Assembly (NCBI RefSeq): GCF_001884045.1 | Contig: NZ_MACF01000071.1 | Span: 186,001 to 250,000 of the forward strand | DNA from: Bacillus mobilis | GTDB lineage: Bacteria; Bacillota; Bacilli; Bacillales; Bacillaceae_G | DNA length: 64,000 bases | Direction: 5' to 3' | In this document: piece by piece, positions 42,644 through 51,255 of the stretch | Layout of the letters: every line of letters begins with the position of its first letter | How positions within the stretch are numbered: the stretch's first letter is position 1 | Notes under the pieces: generated by a model | What the model was told of the DNA's origin: nothing | Database searches by the model: none | The model's input: the letters and a program-made list of their open reading frames with translations, nothing else | Made by a program: the position numbers and the translations under genes

Positions 42644-42665
42644 AAAAGCCCCTCCTACTAAACAA

Positions 42666-42693
42666 AAGCGAGCTGTAATCTACAAGCTCGCTT
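42666..42693 (-). terminator. Terminator after the aminotransferase gene
   Basis: AGCGAGCT and AGCTCGCT pair around GTAATCTACA-type loop bases; the minus strand continues TTTTGTTT. Confidence 0.8.
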
Positions 42694-42699
42694 CATTCA

Positions 42700-44052
42700 T
42701 TAAATACGTTCCATCGCTGTCTTCAACGTACCAACAACGAAAGCAATTTCTTCACTTGATATAACGAGCGGCGGTGCCAATGTTAAGACATTATTATATC
42801 CTGCTGTTGTCATACCGTTTCGTCCTATAATTAAACCTTTTTCTTTACAAGCATTTACAACACTTGCAATTTTGTCGTTATCAATTGGCTCTTTCGTCTC
42901 TTTATCATTTACTAGTTCGATTCCAACTAGTAGACCTTTCCCTCTAATATTCCCAACAAGTGGATGTTCTCCAATTTCTTCTTTTAATTGCTCTAATAAA
43001 AGCGAGCCCATTTGTGCAGAACGCTCAATTAAATTTTCATTTTCCATAATCTCTAAGTTTTTAAGTGCTAATGCACAAGCTGCAGGATTTCCACCAAATG
43101 TATTAATATGACGGAAGAATTCATATTCTCCATTCCCTTTAAATGCTTCATATATTTCTTTTTTCACAGCTGTCGCTGATAATGGTAAATATGCGCTCGT
43201 AATCCCTTTTGCCATCGTAATAATATCTGGCTTCACATCATAATTCATAAATCCAAATGCCTTCCCTGTACGTCCGAAACCGCAAATTACTTCATCGCTA
43301 ATGAGTAGTGCACCGTGTTTTTGACACGTCTCATGAACGGCTTTCATATAGTCTTGTGGTGGCATTAAAATGCCTCCGCCCGTAATAATTGGTTCCATAA
43401 TAAAAGCTGCAATCGTTTCACTTAATTCCCATGTCATAACGCGATTTACTTCTTTTACACATTCTACATCATAAATGTCCTCTGCTTCTATTCCAGGCAT
43501 ACGATAACAATCTGGCGGTGTTACATGTAAAAATCCTGAAGCAAATGGCTCATATTGATATCTACGCTGCGCTTGTCCCGTCGCTGCCATCGTAGCCATT
43601 GTATTTCCATGATATCCACGGTAACGTGACATAAATTTATAACGATGCGGCTCACCTTTTTGCGCATAGTATTGCCTTGCTATTTTAAAAGCTGTTTCGT
43701 TCGCTTCCGAACCACTATTAGAGAAGAAAATAACATACTCTCCTCCAAGCCACTCATTTAATTTTTCAGCAAGCTTTATAGCAGGTTCATGCGATTGTGA
43801 CATCGGAAAGTATGATAATGTCTGTAATTGCTTATAAGCCGCCTCTGCAAGCTCTTTTCTGCCATATCCACTATTCACACACCAAAGGCCACTCATACCA
43901 TCTAAATATCGTTTCCCTTGTATATCTTCAACCCAGCACCCTTCTGCTTTTGCCCCTACCATTGTACTACTTGGACTAAAGGGACGCATTCCGTGCCAAA
44001 CATATTGCTCATCTTTTGCTAACAATTCATCAGTCTGTTTCGTTTTCATCAT
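42700..44052 (-). CDS. Class III (omega) aminotransferase, YhxA-like
   Basis: From the ATG pair at 44049-44052, preceded by GGAAGGTGG, the protein has 450 residues; an upstream extension to 44085 is less likely. It is a PLP-dependent fold-type I enzyme. Substrate-binding N terminus: HGMRPFSPSSTMVGAKAEGC. Cofactor contacts: FFSNSGSEANETAFKIARQY. Conserved Asp: LLISDEVICGFGRTGKAFGF. PLP Lys in DIITMAKGITSAYLPLSATA. The enzyme probably moves an amino group from an omega-amino acid such as beta-alanine or from a polyamine to pyruvate. The next genes upstream encode a sodium:solute symporter pair, which may supply its substrate. Confidence 0.9.
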   Translation of the reverse strand: MMKTKQTDELLAKDEQYVWHGMRPFSPSSTMVGAKAEGCWVEDIQGKRYLDGMSGLWCVNSGYGRKELAEAAYKQLQTLSYFPMSQSHEPAIKLAEKLNEWLGGEYVIFFSNSGSEANETAFKIARQYYAQKGEPHRYKFMSRYRGYHGNTMATMAATGQAQRRYQYEPFASGFLHVTPPDCYRMPGIEAEDIYDVECVKEVNRVMTWELSETIAAFIMEPIITGGGILMPPQDYMKAVHETCQKHGALLISDEVICGFGRTGKAFGFMNYDVKPDIITMAKGITSAYLPLSATAVKKEIYEAFKGNGEYEFFRHINTFGGNPAACALALKNLEIMENENLIERSAQMGSLLLEQLKEEIGEHPLVGNIRGKGLLVGIELVNDKETKEPIDNDKIASVVNACKEKGLIIGRNGMTTAGYNNVLTLAPPLVISSEEIAFVVGTLKTAMERI

Positions 44053-44191
44053 TTCTTCCACCTTCCATAACAACTTATTTTTCACAAAAGCTGCGCTGGT
44101 GCCATGATGATTTAATTTTCTCCCTGCTTATTTTCATTCCACAAAATTAAGACAAAATCCTACTTACAATACAGTAATATTTACAAGAAAA

Positions 44192-44219
44192 AAAGAGCTT
44201 TTCTTATATATCGAAAAGC
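44192..44219 (-). terminator. Terminator after the symporter gene
   Basis: AGCTTTTC and GAAAAGCC pair around TTATATATC; the minus strand continues CTCTTTTTTTC. Confidence 0.75.
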
Positions 44220-44229
44220 CCTTCTCTTT

Positions 44230-45780
44230 TTAATGGGAAGATGCATCACTAATACCATGACCAGTATTAGATTTCACAAGAATCTCATCAAATTTCGCTG
44301 CATCTTCTTTCTTACTAGATAACACGGTTCCTAAATATGCTGCAAGGAATCCAAGCGGAATTGAAATAATTCCAGGTGTCGTATATGGGAAAATCGCTTC
44401 CCCAACAAATATAGCTTTTCCAGCTACAGGGTTCCAAACATTTGGACTTAACGCTACGAGAACAATTGCTGATACTAGACCAACAATCATACCAGAGATA
44501 GCACCTGTCGTATTAAAGCGCTTCCAATATATTGTGAATAATATAACTGGTAGATTGGCACTCGCTGCAACTGCAAATGCTAATGAAACTAAAAATGCTA
44601 CATTCAATGTTTGAGCAAATAACGCTAGTATAATGGATAATACCGCTACTCCAATAGACGCATAGCGAGCCATTGAAACTTGCTCTTTTTCCGTTGATTT
44701 CCCCTTGCGAATAATTTCATTATAAAAATCATGTGCAAATGCTGATGCGGCTGTTAATACAAGTCCTGCCACTACAGCCAAAATCGTTGCAAAGGCAATT
44801 GCTGATACGAAAGCAAATAAGAAATCTCCACCTAACGCTTTCGCTAATAAAGGTGCTGCCATATTACCAGCAGGATTCGCTTTAATAATCGCCTCATTCC
44901 CTACAAATGCCGCTGCCCCAAACCCTAAGAAAATTGTCATAATATAAAATGCGCCAATTAACCACGTAGCGTATACAACAGATTGACGTGCTGTTTTTGC
45001 ATCACGTACTGTAAAAAAGCGAACAAGAATATGTGGTAATCCGGCAGTACCAAGGACTAGTCCTAAATTTAAAGAAAGTGTATCAAGACCATCTTTATAC
45101 TTTACTCCTGGGTTTAAAAATGAATCTTTTAATGGTGTAGCTGTTTTCATTTGAGCAAACATTTCAGTCACACTAAAATTAAATTTTGAGAAAACGATAA
45201 CAGAAATAATAAATGTACCCGCCATAAGTAATACAGCCTTAACAATTTGTACCCAGCTCGTCGCAGTCATTCCGCCAAATATAACGTACACTGTCATTAA
45301 TGTACCAACGATTAAAACGGATGTCGTATATTCGATCCCTAATAATAATTTAATAAGTGCACCAGCCCCAACTAATTGTGCAATCATATAAAAAATTGAA
45401 ATCGTCATCGTATTAAGCGCTGCAACTCCGCGAACTTTTTTCGCATCAAAACGCGCCGCAATCATATCTGCTAGCGTGTATTTCCCTAAATTTCGAAGTG
45501 GCTCTGCAACTAAATATAATACAACTAAGTAAGCAACTAAGAAACCAATACTATAAAAGAACCCATCAAAACCAGTTAACGCAATCGCTCCGGCTATACC
45601 AAGAAAAGACGCAGCAGACATATAATCTCCTGCAATGGCCAGACCATTTTGCCAACCAGTTAATCCCCCTCCAGCTGTATAAAACTCACTCGCATTTTTC
45701 GTTTTCTTCGATGCAAAATAAGTTATGACGAGTGTACCAAGAACGATGATTAAAAATAGTGCAAATGCAGTTGTATTCAA
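44230..45780 (-). CDS. Sodium:solute symporter, ActP/YwcA-like
   Basis: The 516-residue integral membrane protein has about 13 helices and the SSS family signature (FYTAGGGLTGWQNGLAIAGD, then YMSAASFLGIAGAIALTGFD, then IFGGMTATSWVQIVKAVLLM). It resembles cation/acetate symporters such as ActP and the Bacillus YwcA/MctP group. Its substrate may be acetate, pyruvate or a related monocarboxylate. The partner DUF485 gene lies two bases upstream, the usual pairing for this branch. Confidence 0.92.
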   Translation of the reverse strand: MNTTAFALFLIIVLGTLVITYFASKKTKNASEFYTAGGGLTGWQNGLAIAGDYMSAASFLGIAGAIALTGFDGFFYSIGFLVAYLVVLYLVAEPLRNLGKYTLADMIAARFDAKKVRGVAALNTMTISIFYMIAQLVGAGALIKLLLGIEYTTSVLIVGTLMTVYVIFGGMTATSWVQIVKAVLLMAGTFIISVIVFSKFNFSVTEMFAQMKTATPLKDSFLNPGVKYKDGLDTLSLNLGLVLGTAGLPHILVRFFTVRDAKTARQSVVYATWLIGAFYIMTIFLGFGAAAFVGNEAIIKANPAGNMAAPLLAKALGGDFLFAFVSAIAFATILAVVAGLVLTAASAFAHDFYNEIIRKGKSTEKEQVSMARYASIGVAVLSIILALFAQTLNVAFLVSLAFAVAASANLPVILFTIYWKRFNTTGAISGMIVGLVSAIVLVALSPNVWNPVAGKAIFVGEAIFPYTTPGIISIPLGFLAAYLGTVLSSKKEDAAKFDEILVKSNTGHGISDASSH

Positions 45781-45782
45781 AG

Positions 45783-46124
45783 TCAGCCCCTCCCTTTTTG
45801 CATATCTTGTAGAATGTTTTGCGAGATTTTATCAAAGGATTCTGCTTTTTTGCTATAAATCATACATAATGACCACGTCATGATAAATTGCGCAAACGCA
45901 AACACCCATGCCCACGTAACATCCCCAAATGCTGGTGTATTGAGCACCTTTGAATACGATGTTAAAATAGGTAATGCAATAAAAAAGCTTAAAAAGAAAA
46001 TACTCATCGGAACGATAAACTTCTTTTTCGTATTTAATAACAATTGAAATTCTTCTGACTGAACAACCTCTGTATAATTCACCTCATTTTGTAACTTACG
46101 TGCTGACGTATCATCTCGTTTCAT
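45783..46124 (-). CDS. DUF485 small membrane partner of the symporter
   Basis: The 113-residue protein has two transmembrane helices (FIVPMSIFFLSFFIALPIL and VTWAWVFAFAQFIMTWSLCM), preceded by a soluble segment with NYTEVVQSEEFQLLLNTKKK. The pattern is the DUF485/YjcH family that accompanies ActP-like symporters. Two bases separate it from the symporter gene, so the two form one unit. The function is thought to be accessory. Confidence 0.9.
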   Translation of the reverse strand: MKRDDTSARKLQNEVNYTEVVQSEEFQLLLNTKKKFIVPMSIFFLSFFIALPILTSYSKVLNTPAFGDVTWAWVFAFAQFIMTWSLCMIYSKKAESFDKISQNILQDMQKGRG

Positions 46125-46371
46125 TATCCAATCCCCTCCCTTACTAGAAATACAATTCCCCCTTGCATACCTAAAGACTAAATTTTATAAATATTCAGAA
46201 ACTTATTTTCATTTTAGACAATCCATACATTCCTGCAAAGATTTTTCGATAGACATTTTTCGGCATTTTCCCCTAAGTTTTTAATATACTTTTTCAGCAT
46301 AAAATTTCCGTATTGCAATCTCATACTAGGCAAAATTTGATGCTCATTAAAACAAAATAAAAAAGTAGTGC
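46125..46371. other. Intergenic region with no clear signals apart from a terminator
   Basis: This AT-rich 247-base region between two minus-strand genes must contain the DUF485/symporter promoter. No confident pair was found. The final bases contain the hairpin described for the fatty-acid hydroxylase-like gene. Confidence 0.4.
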
Positions 46372-46385
46372 TTATCGCACTACTT
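46363..46385 (-). terminator. Terminator containing the stop codon of the 46372 gene
   Basis: AAGTAGTG (46363-46370) pairs with CACTACTT (46378-46385); the minus strand continues TTTTTATTTTG. The stop codon lies in the loop. Confidence 0.85.
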
Positions 46386-47001
46386 CTGTCTTTTTCTCTT
46401 TTTCTAAATTACGAGCTGTTTCGCTTAATTCAACGTCTTTTCCATCTTTAAGCGTTCCAAATATGAAATCGAATACTGGATTTGAAACACCAAACCAAAA
46501 CTTTTCATTTTTATAATGGTGTAATATGTGCTGTTTTTTAAGCCAGCGCCCAAACTTTGTGAACGGACGAATTGGCTTATGTGCAATATAATGTTTCCAT
46601 TCATAAACGAGAAGCATGATAATCATTCCGATTCCAAATGAAAGTGTAATAGTAACACTTTTTGTTACAGCGTATGATATAAGTAAATATATAGTAAAGC
46701 TAGGTATACTAAACCATACAGGCAAGAATAATAGTTTTAAATCATCTGGATATACGTGATGATCATAATGTAATCTTCTTAACATTTTTAATAAAAATAC
46801 GTTTTTTGGTGGCTTTAAGTGAAATAAAAATCGATGTGTCATATATTCGTTAAGCGTATAAAAAACAATCCCAAACAAACACGCTAACATACCGATCCAT
46901 GTGAATAATTGCATTTTTAAAATAATGATGTAAATAAATAAAATACTATACATAATAACGATATCATGTTGTAAAAAGAACTCTTTCCCCACTCTCTTCA
47001 T
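46372..47001 (-). CDS. Fatty-acid hydroxylase/sterol desaturase-family membrane protein
   Basis: This 209-residue protein has four hydrophobic segments and the His-rich di-iron pattern of the superfamily: YMTHRFLFHLKPP, LRRLHYDHHVYPDDLKLLFL, WKHYIAHKPIRPF and KKQHILHHYKNEKFWFGVSN. These give the HX3-4H, HX2-3HH and HXXHH clusters. It should oxidise or hydroxylate a lipid at the membrane. The natural substrate is not known; bacteria of this group lack sterols, so a fatty acid or carotenoid-like lipid is more likely. Confidence 0.88.
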   Translation of the reverse strand: MKRVGKEFFLQHDIVIMYSILFIYIIILKMQLFTWIGMLACLFGIVFYTLNEYMTHRFLFHLKPPKNVFLLKMLRRLHYDHHVYPDDLKLLFLPVWFSIPSFTIYLLISYAVTKSVTITLSFGIGMIIMLLVYEWKHYIAHKPIRPFTKFGRWLKKQHILHHYKNEKFWFGVSNPVFDFIFGTLKDGKDVELSETARNLEKEKKTEVVR

Positions 47002-47022
47002 TTTCCTTCCCCCTTTTCCAAA

Positions 47023-47057
47023 AAAACAGCCGCAACATATCGTTACGACTATTTCTA
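47023..47057 (-). terminator. Imperfect terminator after the 47083 gene
   Basis: On the minus strand AGTCGTAAC and GTTGCGGCT pair with G:U steps around GATAT and are followed by GTTTTTTTGG. Confidence 0.65.
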
Positions 47058-47082
47058 TTATTTTATTTTTATTCGATTCACT

Positions 47083-47376
47083 TTACAAATTTGCCTGTTG
47101 CTCTATTGTCGAGAAAAAATTGTTCGATCCAAATATATTTTGCTTCGGAATAATATGTTCCACCGCAAACACTGTTACTTCTCCTCTTTGAACCTCTCCA
47201 ATAATGAGCCCAAATATTTCATGATTCACTGCAAACGTCGGTTGCTTTGTTTGTAGTAATCTTGCTGCATTATGAAATACCGCTTCATATAGTGGATTCC
47301 TATCAGTAATTTCTTTTCGGATTTTTGGTGCTAGCGTAATAATAATTTCTTTTCCGTCAATAGTGGTTCGATACAT
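47083..47376 (-). CDS. Hypothetical small protein
   Basis: The ATG at 47376 follows AAGGGGAG and gives 97 residues; a longer in-frame start is unlikely as it overlaps the LysE-type gene. The protein is a soluble mixed fold (YRTTIDGKEIIITLAPKIRK; FAVNHEIFGLIIGEVQRGEV; FAVEHIIPKQNIFGSNNFFS). No family was recognised. It lies 19 bases after the exporter and may be cotranscribed with it. Confidence 0.65.
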   Translation of the reverse strand: MYRTTIDGKEIIITLAPKIRKEITDRNPLYEAVFHNAARLLQTKQPTFAVNHEIFGLIIGEVQRGEVTVFAVEHIIPKQNIFGSNNFFSTIEQQANL

Positions 47377-47395
47377 AAAAATCTCCCCTTCAATC

Positions 47396-48028
47396 TTATG
47401 TGAACAACTGTAAAGCTTTGTATGCAAAATGGATAGAATATCCTACTAAAATAATACCTGCTCCGGCTGTTATATAGCCAAGTGCTTTTTGCTTTAATAA
47501 CGTCCTGCCAAAATGGACAGAAAAAGCGATATTTAAATTCCATAAAATAATGCCAACGATAATACAAAGACTATACAAAAAGGCTTCTTGTTTCGTTACT
47601 TTCGTAAGCAATGAGCTAAGTGTACTTCCGTATATACCAAACCAAAAAACAAGATTTAATGGGTTGGATATCGCAATTAAAAAACCTGCCATAAACGATT
47701 GTTTAAGGCCACCTACCTCTTCCTTTTTATATTCCATATTCGTGTGGGAAATTCCTTGTTTTACACTTTGAAGTCCTAAATAAAATAATAAGAAAAACCC
47801 TGTGCAATACATAAAAGCTTGTACATATGTATACATAAACACAGAAGATAAACCGAAATAAATGAGAAGCATAAACAAAATATCTGCAGTCATTCCACCA
47901 ATTCCAACAACCCACGCATGCCAAAAACCTCGTTCAATTCCTCGTTTTAACATTTCAATATTAATCGGACCTACCGGCGCAGCTAATGAAATACCTAATA
48001 CAATTTGTTGTATAATCGCTCCAAACAT
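47396..48028 (-). CDS. LysE-family amino-acid exporter
   Basis: The ATG at 48028 follows AGAAAGGATAG and gives 210 residues, the size of LysE/RhtB exporters; the upstream in-frame extension lacks a ribosome site. Six transmembrane helices are predicted. The family motif is near the N terminus: LGISLAAPVGPINIEMLKRG, followed by WHAWVVGIGGMTADILFMLL and FMAGFLIAISNPLNLVFWFG. The substrate may be lysine, threonine or another amino acid. Confidence 0.92.
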   Translation of the reverse strand: MFGAIIQQIVLGISLAAPVGPINIEMLKRGIERGFWHAWVVGIGGMTADILFMLLIYFGLSSVFMYTYVQAFMYCTGFFLLFYLGLQSVKQGISHTNMEYKKEEVGGLKQSFMAGFLIAISNPLNLVFWFGIYGSTLSSLLTKVTKQEAFLYSLCIIVGIILWNLNIAFSVHFGRTLLKQKALGYITAGAGIILVGYSIHFAYKALQLFT

Positions 48029-48143
48029 CGCTCTATCCTTTCTACTTCCTTTACTATTAAGTAATGATGTAATGATTAAAAATAGACTAGCTTTCATCAA
48101 AATATTTACTACTAAAATACCCTTTTTTATCCAAAATATGCAA

Positions 48144-48168
48144 AAGAGCCATCCGGATGATGGCTCTT
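48144..48168 (-). terminator. Terminator after the YqcI/YcgG-type gene
   Basis: AAGAGCCATC and GATGGCTCTT pair; the minus strand continues TTGCATATTTTGG. The stop codon region of the gene touches the stem. Confidence 0.75.
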
Positions 48169-48895
48169 ACTTTTCTAACTTATGAAGAAAAGGACACTTT
48201 CCTTTTATCGGCTTTACATCGTCTCCTATGAAGTATTGTTTCCATTCCCGATGATCTGGATCACCATAATGACTAATGTTAGGATGCTTCGGCAGCTGAT
48301 CCCACTTTTCAACTCGATCTCGGACCGTTTGCCTTGAATATGCTCCTTTAGGACGATCTCCTTCTAATCCATCAAAGATGGTGCGTGGTTGAAATCCAAT
48401 AACGAGAGAATTTCCTAAATGCCTAGTTTTTCTTTGTTTATAAGCCGGCGCATTTCCAAATGCGAATATCGGTTCACCACCAAATGAAAATTCCCATAAG
48501 TAATGGTCTGGGTCTTCAGGAATTTGCTTCGGCCATGTTTGATCATCGTTTTCATGTAAATATTGTAGTACTTTCCAAAAGTAATCACGGTAATATTCCA
48601 GTGATTGTTCCTCACATTCCGGTTCCACAAAAAGAAAAAAACCTCTTCTTACAATTGGTCGCTCTTTCATTAACTCTAAAAAAGATAACATTGTATGTGG
48701 CAAATGACTCCAATCATTATGAGAGAGAAATGAATAGCGAAGTTCATTCTTTTTCAAAGCTGTTAAGCCGAAATAGCAAGGAAAAGTTGGTTCTAGCACG
48801 ACACTCGAAAAATTTTGAAATTCTTTTGTAACCCAATTTGGTATGCCAGTTCTCGTTCTCATTCCTTCATTATCTAATAAATAAGACTCATTCAT
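48167..48895 (-). CDS. YqcI/YcgG-family protein
   Basis: The ATG at 48895 lies after GAGGTGAAAG and gives 242 residues; a start 33 bases upstream is less likely. It matches the YqcI/YcgG family by its conserved blocks: FPCYFGLTALKKNELRYSFL, LWEFSFGGEPIFAFGNAPAY and LVIGFQPRTIFDGLEGDRPK. The C-terminal part has ISHYGDPDHREWKQYFIGDD and a Cys-containing tail. The related phytohormone and oxygenase-like members suggest possible iron-dependent oxidation, but no function is assigned. Confidence 0.87.
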   Translation of the reverse strand: MNESYLLDNEGMRTRTGIPNWVTKEFQNFSSVVLEPTFPCYFGLTALKKNELRYSFLSHNDWSHLPHTMLSFLELMKERPIVRRGFFLFVEPECEEQSLEYYRDYFWKVLQYLHENDDQTWPKQIPEDPDHYLWEFSFGGEPIFAFGNAPAYKQRKTRHLGNSLVIGFQPRTIFDGLEGDRPKGAYSRQTVRDRVEKWDQLPKHPNISHYGDPDHREWKQYFIGDDVKPIKGKCPFLHKLEK

Positions 48896-49019
48896 TCTTT
48901 CTTTCACCTCATTATGTACAGCATTCAATTAAGAATATTACATACTCGGCCTGTCCTATACCTATTTAAAAATCTGGCTGAAAAATTATTTAAAAATACA
49001 AAAAAATAAAATCGCTTAC

Positions 49020-49049
49020 TTGACTAAATTCTACCAATTCGTGTATATT
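49020..49049 (+). promoter_or_regulatory. Promoter and long leader of the cold-shock gene
   Basis: TTGACT (49020-49025) and TATATT (49044-49049) are 18 bases apart. The start codon lies 113 bases further on, so the mRNA has a long AU-rich leader, which is usual for cold-shock genes. Confidence 0.6.
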
Positions 49050-49161
49050 TAAATTAATCATTTAGCAGAATATTCAAGATTATAGCATTTTTAGTTTATA
49101 TTATCTTTCAAATGAATTTCACTAAATGAAAAAAGCAAATGTTTTTAGGAGGAATTGTAAC

Positions 49162-49359
49162 ATGCAAGGAAAAGTAAAATGGTTTAACAACGAAAAAGGT
49201 TTTGGATTTATCGAAATGGAAGGCGCTGACGATGTATTCGTACATTTCTCTGCTATTCAAGGTGACGGCTACAAAGCTTTAGAAGAAGGCCAAGAAGTAT
49301 CTTTCGATATCACTGAAGGAAACCGCGGACCTCAAGCTGCTAACGTAGTAAAACTTTAA
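49162..49359 (+). CDS. CspA-family cold-shock protein
   Basis: This 65-residue single-stranded nucleic acid chaperone begins at the ATG at 49162 after AGGAGG. RNP1 (KGFGFIEM) and RNP2 (VFVHFSAI) are intact, and the start [11 protein letters not shown] and the end [10 protein letters not shown] are typical. The cereus group has several csp genes, and the paralogue number cannot be read from this sequence. It is preceded by a long leader and followed by a terminator. Confidence 0.95.
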   Translation: MQGKVKWFNNEKGFGFIEMEGADDVFVHFSAIQGDGYKALEEGQEVSFDITEGNRGPQAANVVKL

Positions 49360-49370
49360 TCCAACATATA

Positions 49371-49405
49371 ACAGGAGGTTACCTTATTTGGTAACCTCCT
49401 TTGTT
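49371..49405 (+). terminator. Terminator after the cold-shock gene
   Basis: GGAGGTTACC and GGTAACCTCC pair around TTATTT, then TTTGTTATT. Confidence 0.85.
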
Positions 49406-49478
49406 ATTCCTTTGTATATTTCCGTTTTACAGAGCAAAAACTATGTGAAATGCGCAATATACAAAGGAGGAAGTAATA

Positions 49479-49727
49479 ATGGGATCAGAAGTAAATGATT
49501 TTGAAGAAGTGAAATTCCGTGTAGAAACAGCACAAAAAATGGTAGGATCAGCGACAATTTCAATGGATCCAGATACATTAGAGCATGCTACTACCGCTGT
49601 AGAAGCCGCTCGCTCTCAGCTTGAAATTATGAAATCTGTGGCAACAGATTTAGATGAGCCATTCTTAATGAATGAAGAAAAAAAATTAAGCAAATGCGAG
49701 CATCAACTAAACGAAGCTAGACACTAA
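49479..49727 (+). CDS. DUF2524 (YtzC-like) small protein
   Basis: The 82-residue helical protein (FEEVKFRVETAQKMVGSATI; HATTAVEAARSQLEIMKSVA) resembles the Bacillus YtzC/DUF2524 family, from memory. It has AAAGGAGG nine bases upstream of its ATG. The role is unknown. A bidirectional terminator lies just past its end. Confidence 0.82.
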   Translation: MGSEVNDFEEVKFRVETAQKMVGSATISMDPDTLEHATTAVEAARSQLEIMKSVATDLDEPFLMNEEKKLSKCEHQLNEARH

Positions 49728-49762
49728 AAAACATCCAGAGAACTTTCTCTGGATGTTTTTTC
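49726..49762. terminator. Bidirectional terminator between the DUF2524 and zinc-finger genes
   Basis: ACATCCAGAG and CTCTGGATGT pair, with six A on one side and six T on the other. Confidence 0.88.
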
Positions 49763-49937
49763 ATGACAACTGTTCTCCATACTTTTTCAATGTTTCTCCA
49801 ACTGTACATTGCCTAATACAAAAGGAATGAGCATAATACTTACTATTTGTCTTTCGATTATGTTCTCGCAGAAAACACCCTTCACAATACGTTTCTAATA
49901 AGTCATTTACCTCTGTAATGAGTTGCTTTTTATCCAC
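49761..49937 (-). CDS. Small zinc-finger-like protein
   Basis: This short gene is read from GTG at 49937 to TGA at 49761, 58 residues. A GAGAGG ribosome site lies about eight bases upstream. The sequence has two Cys pairs: YCEGCFLREHNRK near residue 18-30 and SFCIRQCTVGETL near 38-50, giving a CxxC-N18-CxxxC pattern. It resembles the small zinc-finger domain proteins of Bacillus (DUF2602 type). It begins 12 bases after the stop codon of the RNase HI-like gene and should be in its unit. The role is unknown. Confidence 0.82.
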   Translation of the reverse strand: MDKKQLITEVNDLLETYCEGCFLREHNRKTNSKYYAHSFCIRQCTVGETLKKYGEQLS

Positions 49938-49949
49938 CTTTGCACCTCT

Positions 49950-50609
49950 CTATTCGGTTATTTCTTTATGACTATCAATGACGGTTCCTTCTAATGCTTG
50001 CGTAGCTAATTGATGCGCTTCTTTATTTTGTTTTCTAGATATCGGTTCACATACAAGCTTTAACTTCATTTGCTTCGCTTTTTGTTCAATTTGATCTAAG
50101 TAATGATTTAAATGCTCATCATAACAAGGCCATTCTCCAGCCAATTGCTGCAGTACAACTTGAGAATCACCACGAAGCGTAACTGCTTCATACTTAATTC
50201 CTAATTCCTCGAGTATATTCATGCCATATAGTAATGATGCATATTCCGCTTCATTATTATCATATACACCTTCAATATATGCATTACGGCGAATTCGGTA
50301 TTGTTTATTCCCTTTTTTATAGTATACACATATACCTACCCCAGCTTCTTTCGTCTGTACATCATAACCACCATCAAAATAAACGAGTATTTCTTGTAGC
50401 TCTTCCTCCACTTGTTTACTCAGCTTTTTCATTTCCTTTAATGACCATTCTGCATCCATTTCATCATAAAATGATAGTTCTTTCACTCTTCCTGTTTTCT
50501 CGAAATCCTCTGCAAATTGCAGTACATTTTCTATGTTCATATAATCTGTCGTTAATTCCGTCTGCAAACCGTGCTTCGTTTTATACAACCAATGAATTTT
50601 ATATTTCAT
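49950..50609 (-). CDS. RNase HI-like protein with N-terminal extension
   Basis: The 219-residue protein has a C-terminal RNase H fold (about residues 70-210). Its acidic residues are visible as EILVYFDGGYDVQTKEAGVG, YDNNEAEYASLLYGMNILEE, LRGDSQVVLQQLAGEW and a late Glu/His part KQNKEAHQLATQALEG. The usual fourth Asp is replaced by Glu in NKEAHQLA. The N-terminal 70 residues (YKIHWLYKTKHGLQTELTTD) are extra and match the Bacillus YpeP-type arrangement rather than classical RnhA. Activity on RNA:DNA hybrids is likely but not proven. Confidence 0.85.
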   Translation of the reverse strand: MKYKIHWLYKTKHGLQTELTTDYMNIENVLQFAEDFEKTGRVKELSFYDEMDAEWSLKEMKKLSKQVEEELQEILVYFDGGYDVQTKEAGVGICVYYKKGNKQYRIRRNAYIEGVYDNNEAEYASLLYGMNILEELGIKYEAVTLRGDSQVVLQQLAGEWPCYDEHLNHYLDQIEQKAKQMKLKLVCEPISRKQNKEAHQLATQALEGTVIDSHKEITE

Positions 50610-50723
50610 ACTAGATTCCCCTTATATAAGACTTCTTTTATGTAACCAGCTAACGAAAGCCTCACTTTATTTTATTATATTTTATCAAGAGTCACAGTAT
50701 TATATTCAATGTGATTACACATA

Positions 50724-50754
50724 AAAAGAGCTATCCCTTTAGGAATAGCTCTTT
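50724..50754 (-). terminator. Terminator after the queT gene
   Basis: AAAGAGCTAT and ATAGCTCTTT pair around CCCTTTAGG-type loop bases; the minus strand continues TTATGTG. Confidence 0.8.
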
Positions 50755-50760
50755 CATCTA

Positions 50761-51246
50761 TTACATAAATCTTTCAAATTGTACTCGTTTATTAATCCAG
50801 TACATTACAGGCATACCAATTGCCATGACAACAAATTCACCGATGGCACACGTTAACCAAGTCAACATAAATGGTAAATCAAATGCAAGATGAAGCTCAA
50901 TTGCAATCATAAACATTGTAATTGTAAAAATAACTGTATTAAAGATCATACGAGCCCAAACACCTTTAATAAATCGCATAGAAATAATCGTTGCAACTAA
51001 TGCAAGAATAGATTGCCCTACTCCAAATACTAAATCGTAAGCGATCATTGGTGAGAAAAAGAGATTTGTTAAAAATACACCTAATACAATTCCGTAAATT
51101 GCTTTCTTATTAAATACAACAAGATGATTAAACATCTCTGAAATACGAAACTGTACATTCGTAAAGCCAAATGGCTGAATAAGCATAGAAACAGCAATAT
51201 ATAATGCCGCTAAAATACCATTACCGACTAATGTTCTAATATTCAT
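50761..51246 (-). CDS. queT: QueT-family queuosine precursor transporter
   Basis: The 161-residue integral membrane protein is the substrate-binding subunit (S component) of an ECF-type transporter. About six hydrophobic segments are seen (NGILAALYIAVSMLIQPFGF; GIVLGVFLTNLFFSPMIAYD; TWLTCAIGEFVVMAIGMPVM). The N-terminal FGFTNVQFRISEMFNHLVVF is characteristic. A preQ1-I riboswitch directly upstream strongly supports uptake of preQ1 or preQ0. The shared energising EcfAAT module is not nearby. Confidence 0.93.
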   Translation of the reverse strand: MNIRTLVGNGILAALYIAVSMLIQPFGFTNVQFRISEMFNHLVVFNKKAIYGIVLGVFLTNLFFSPMIAYDLVFGVGQSILALVATIISMRFIKGVWARMIFNTVIFTITMFMIAIELHLAFDLPFMLTWLTCAIGEFVVMAIGMPVMYWINKRVQFERFM

Positions 51247-51255
51247 GACAAAATC

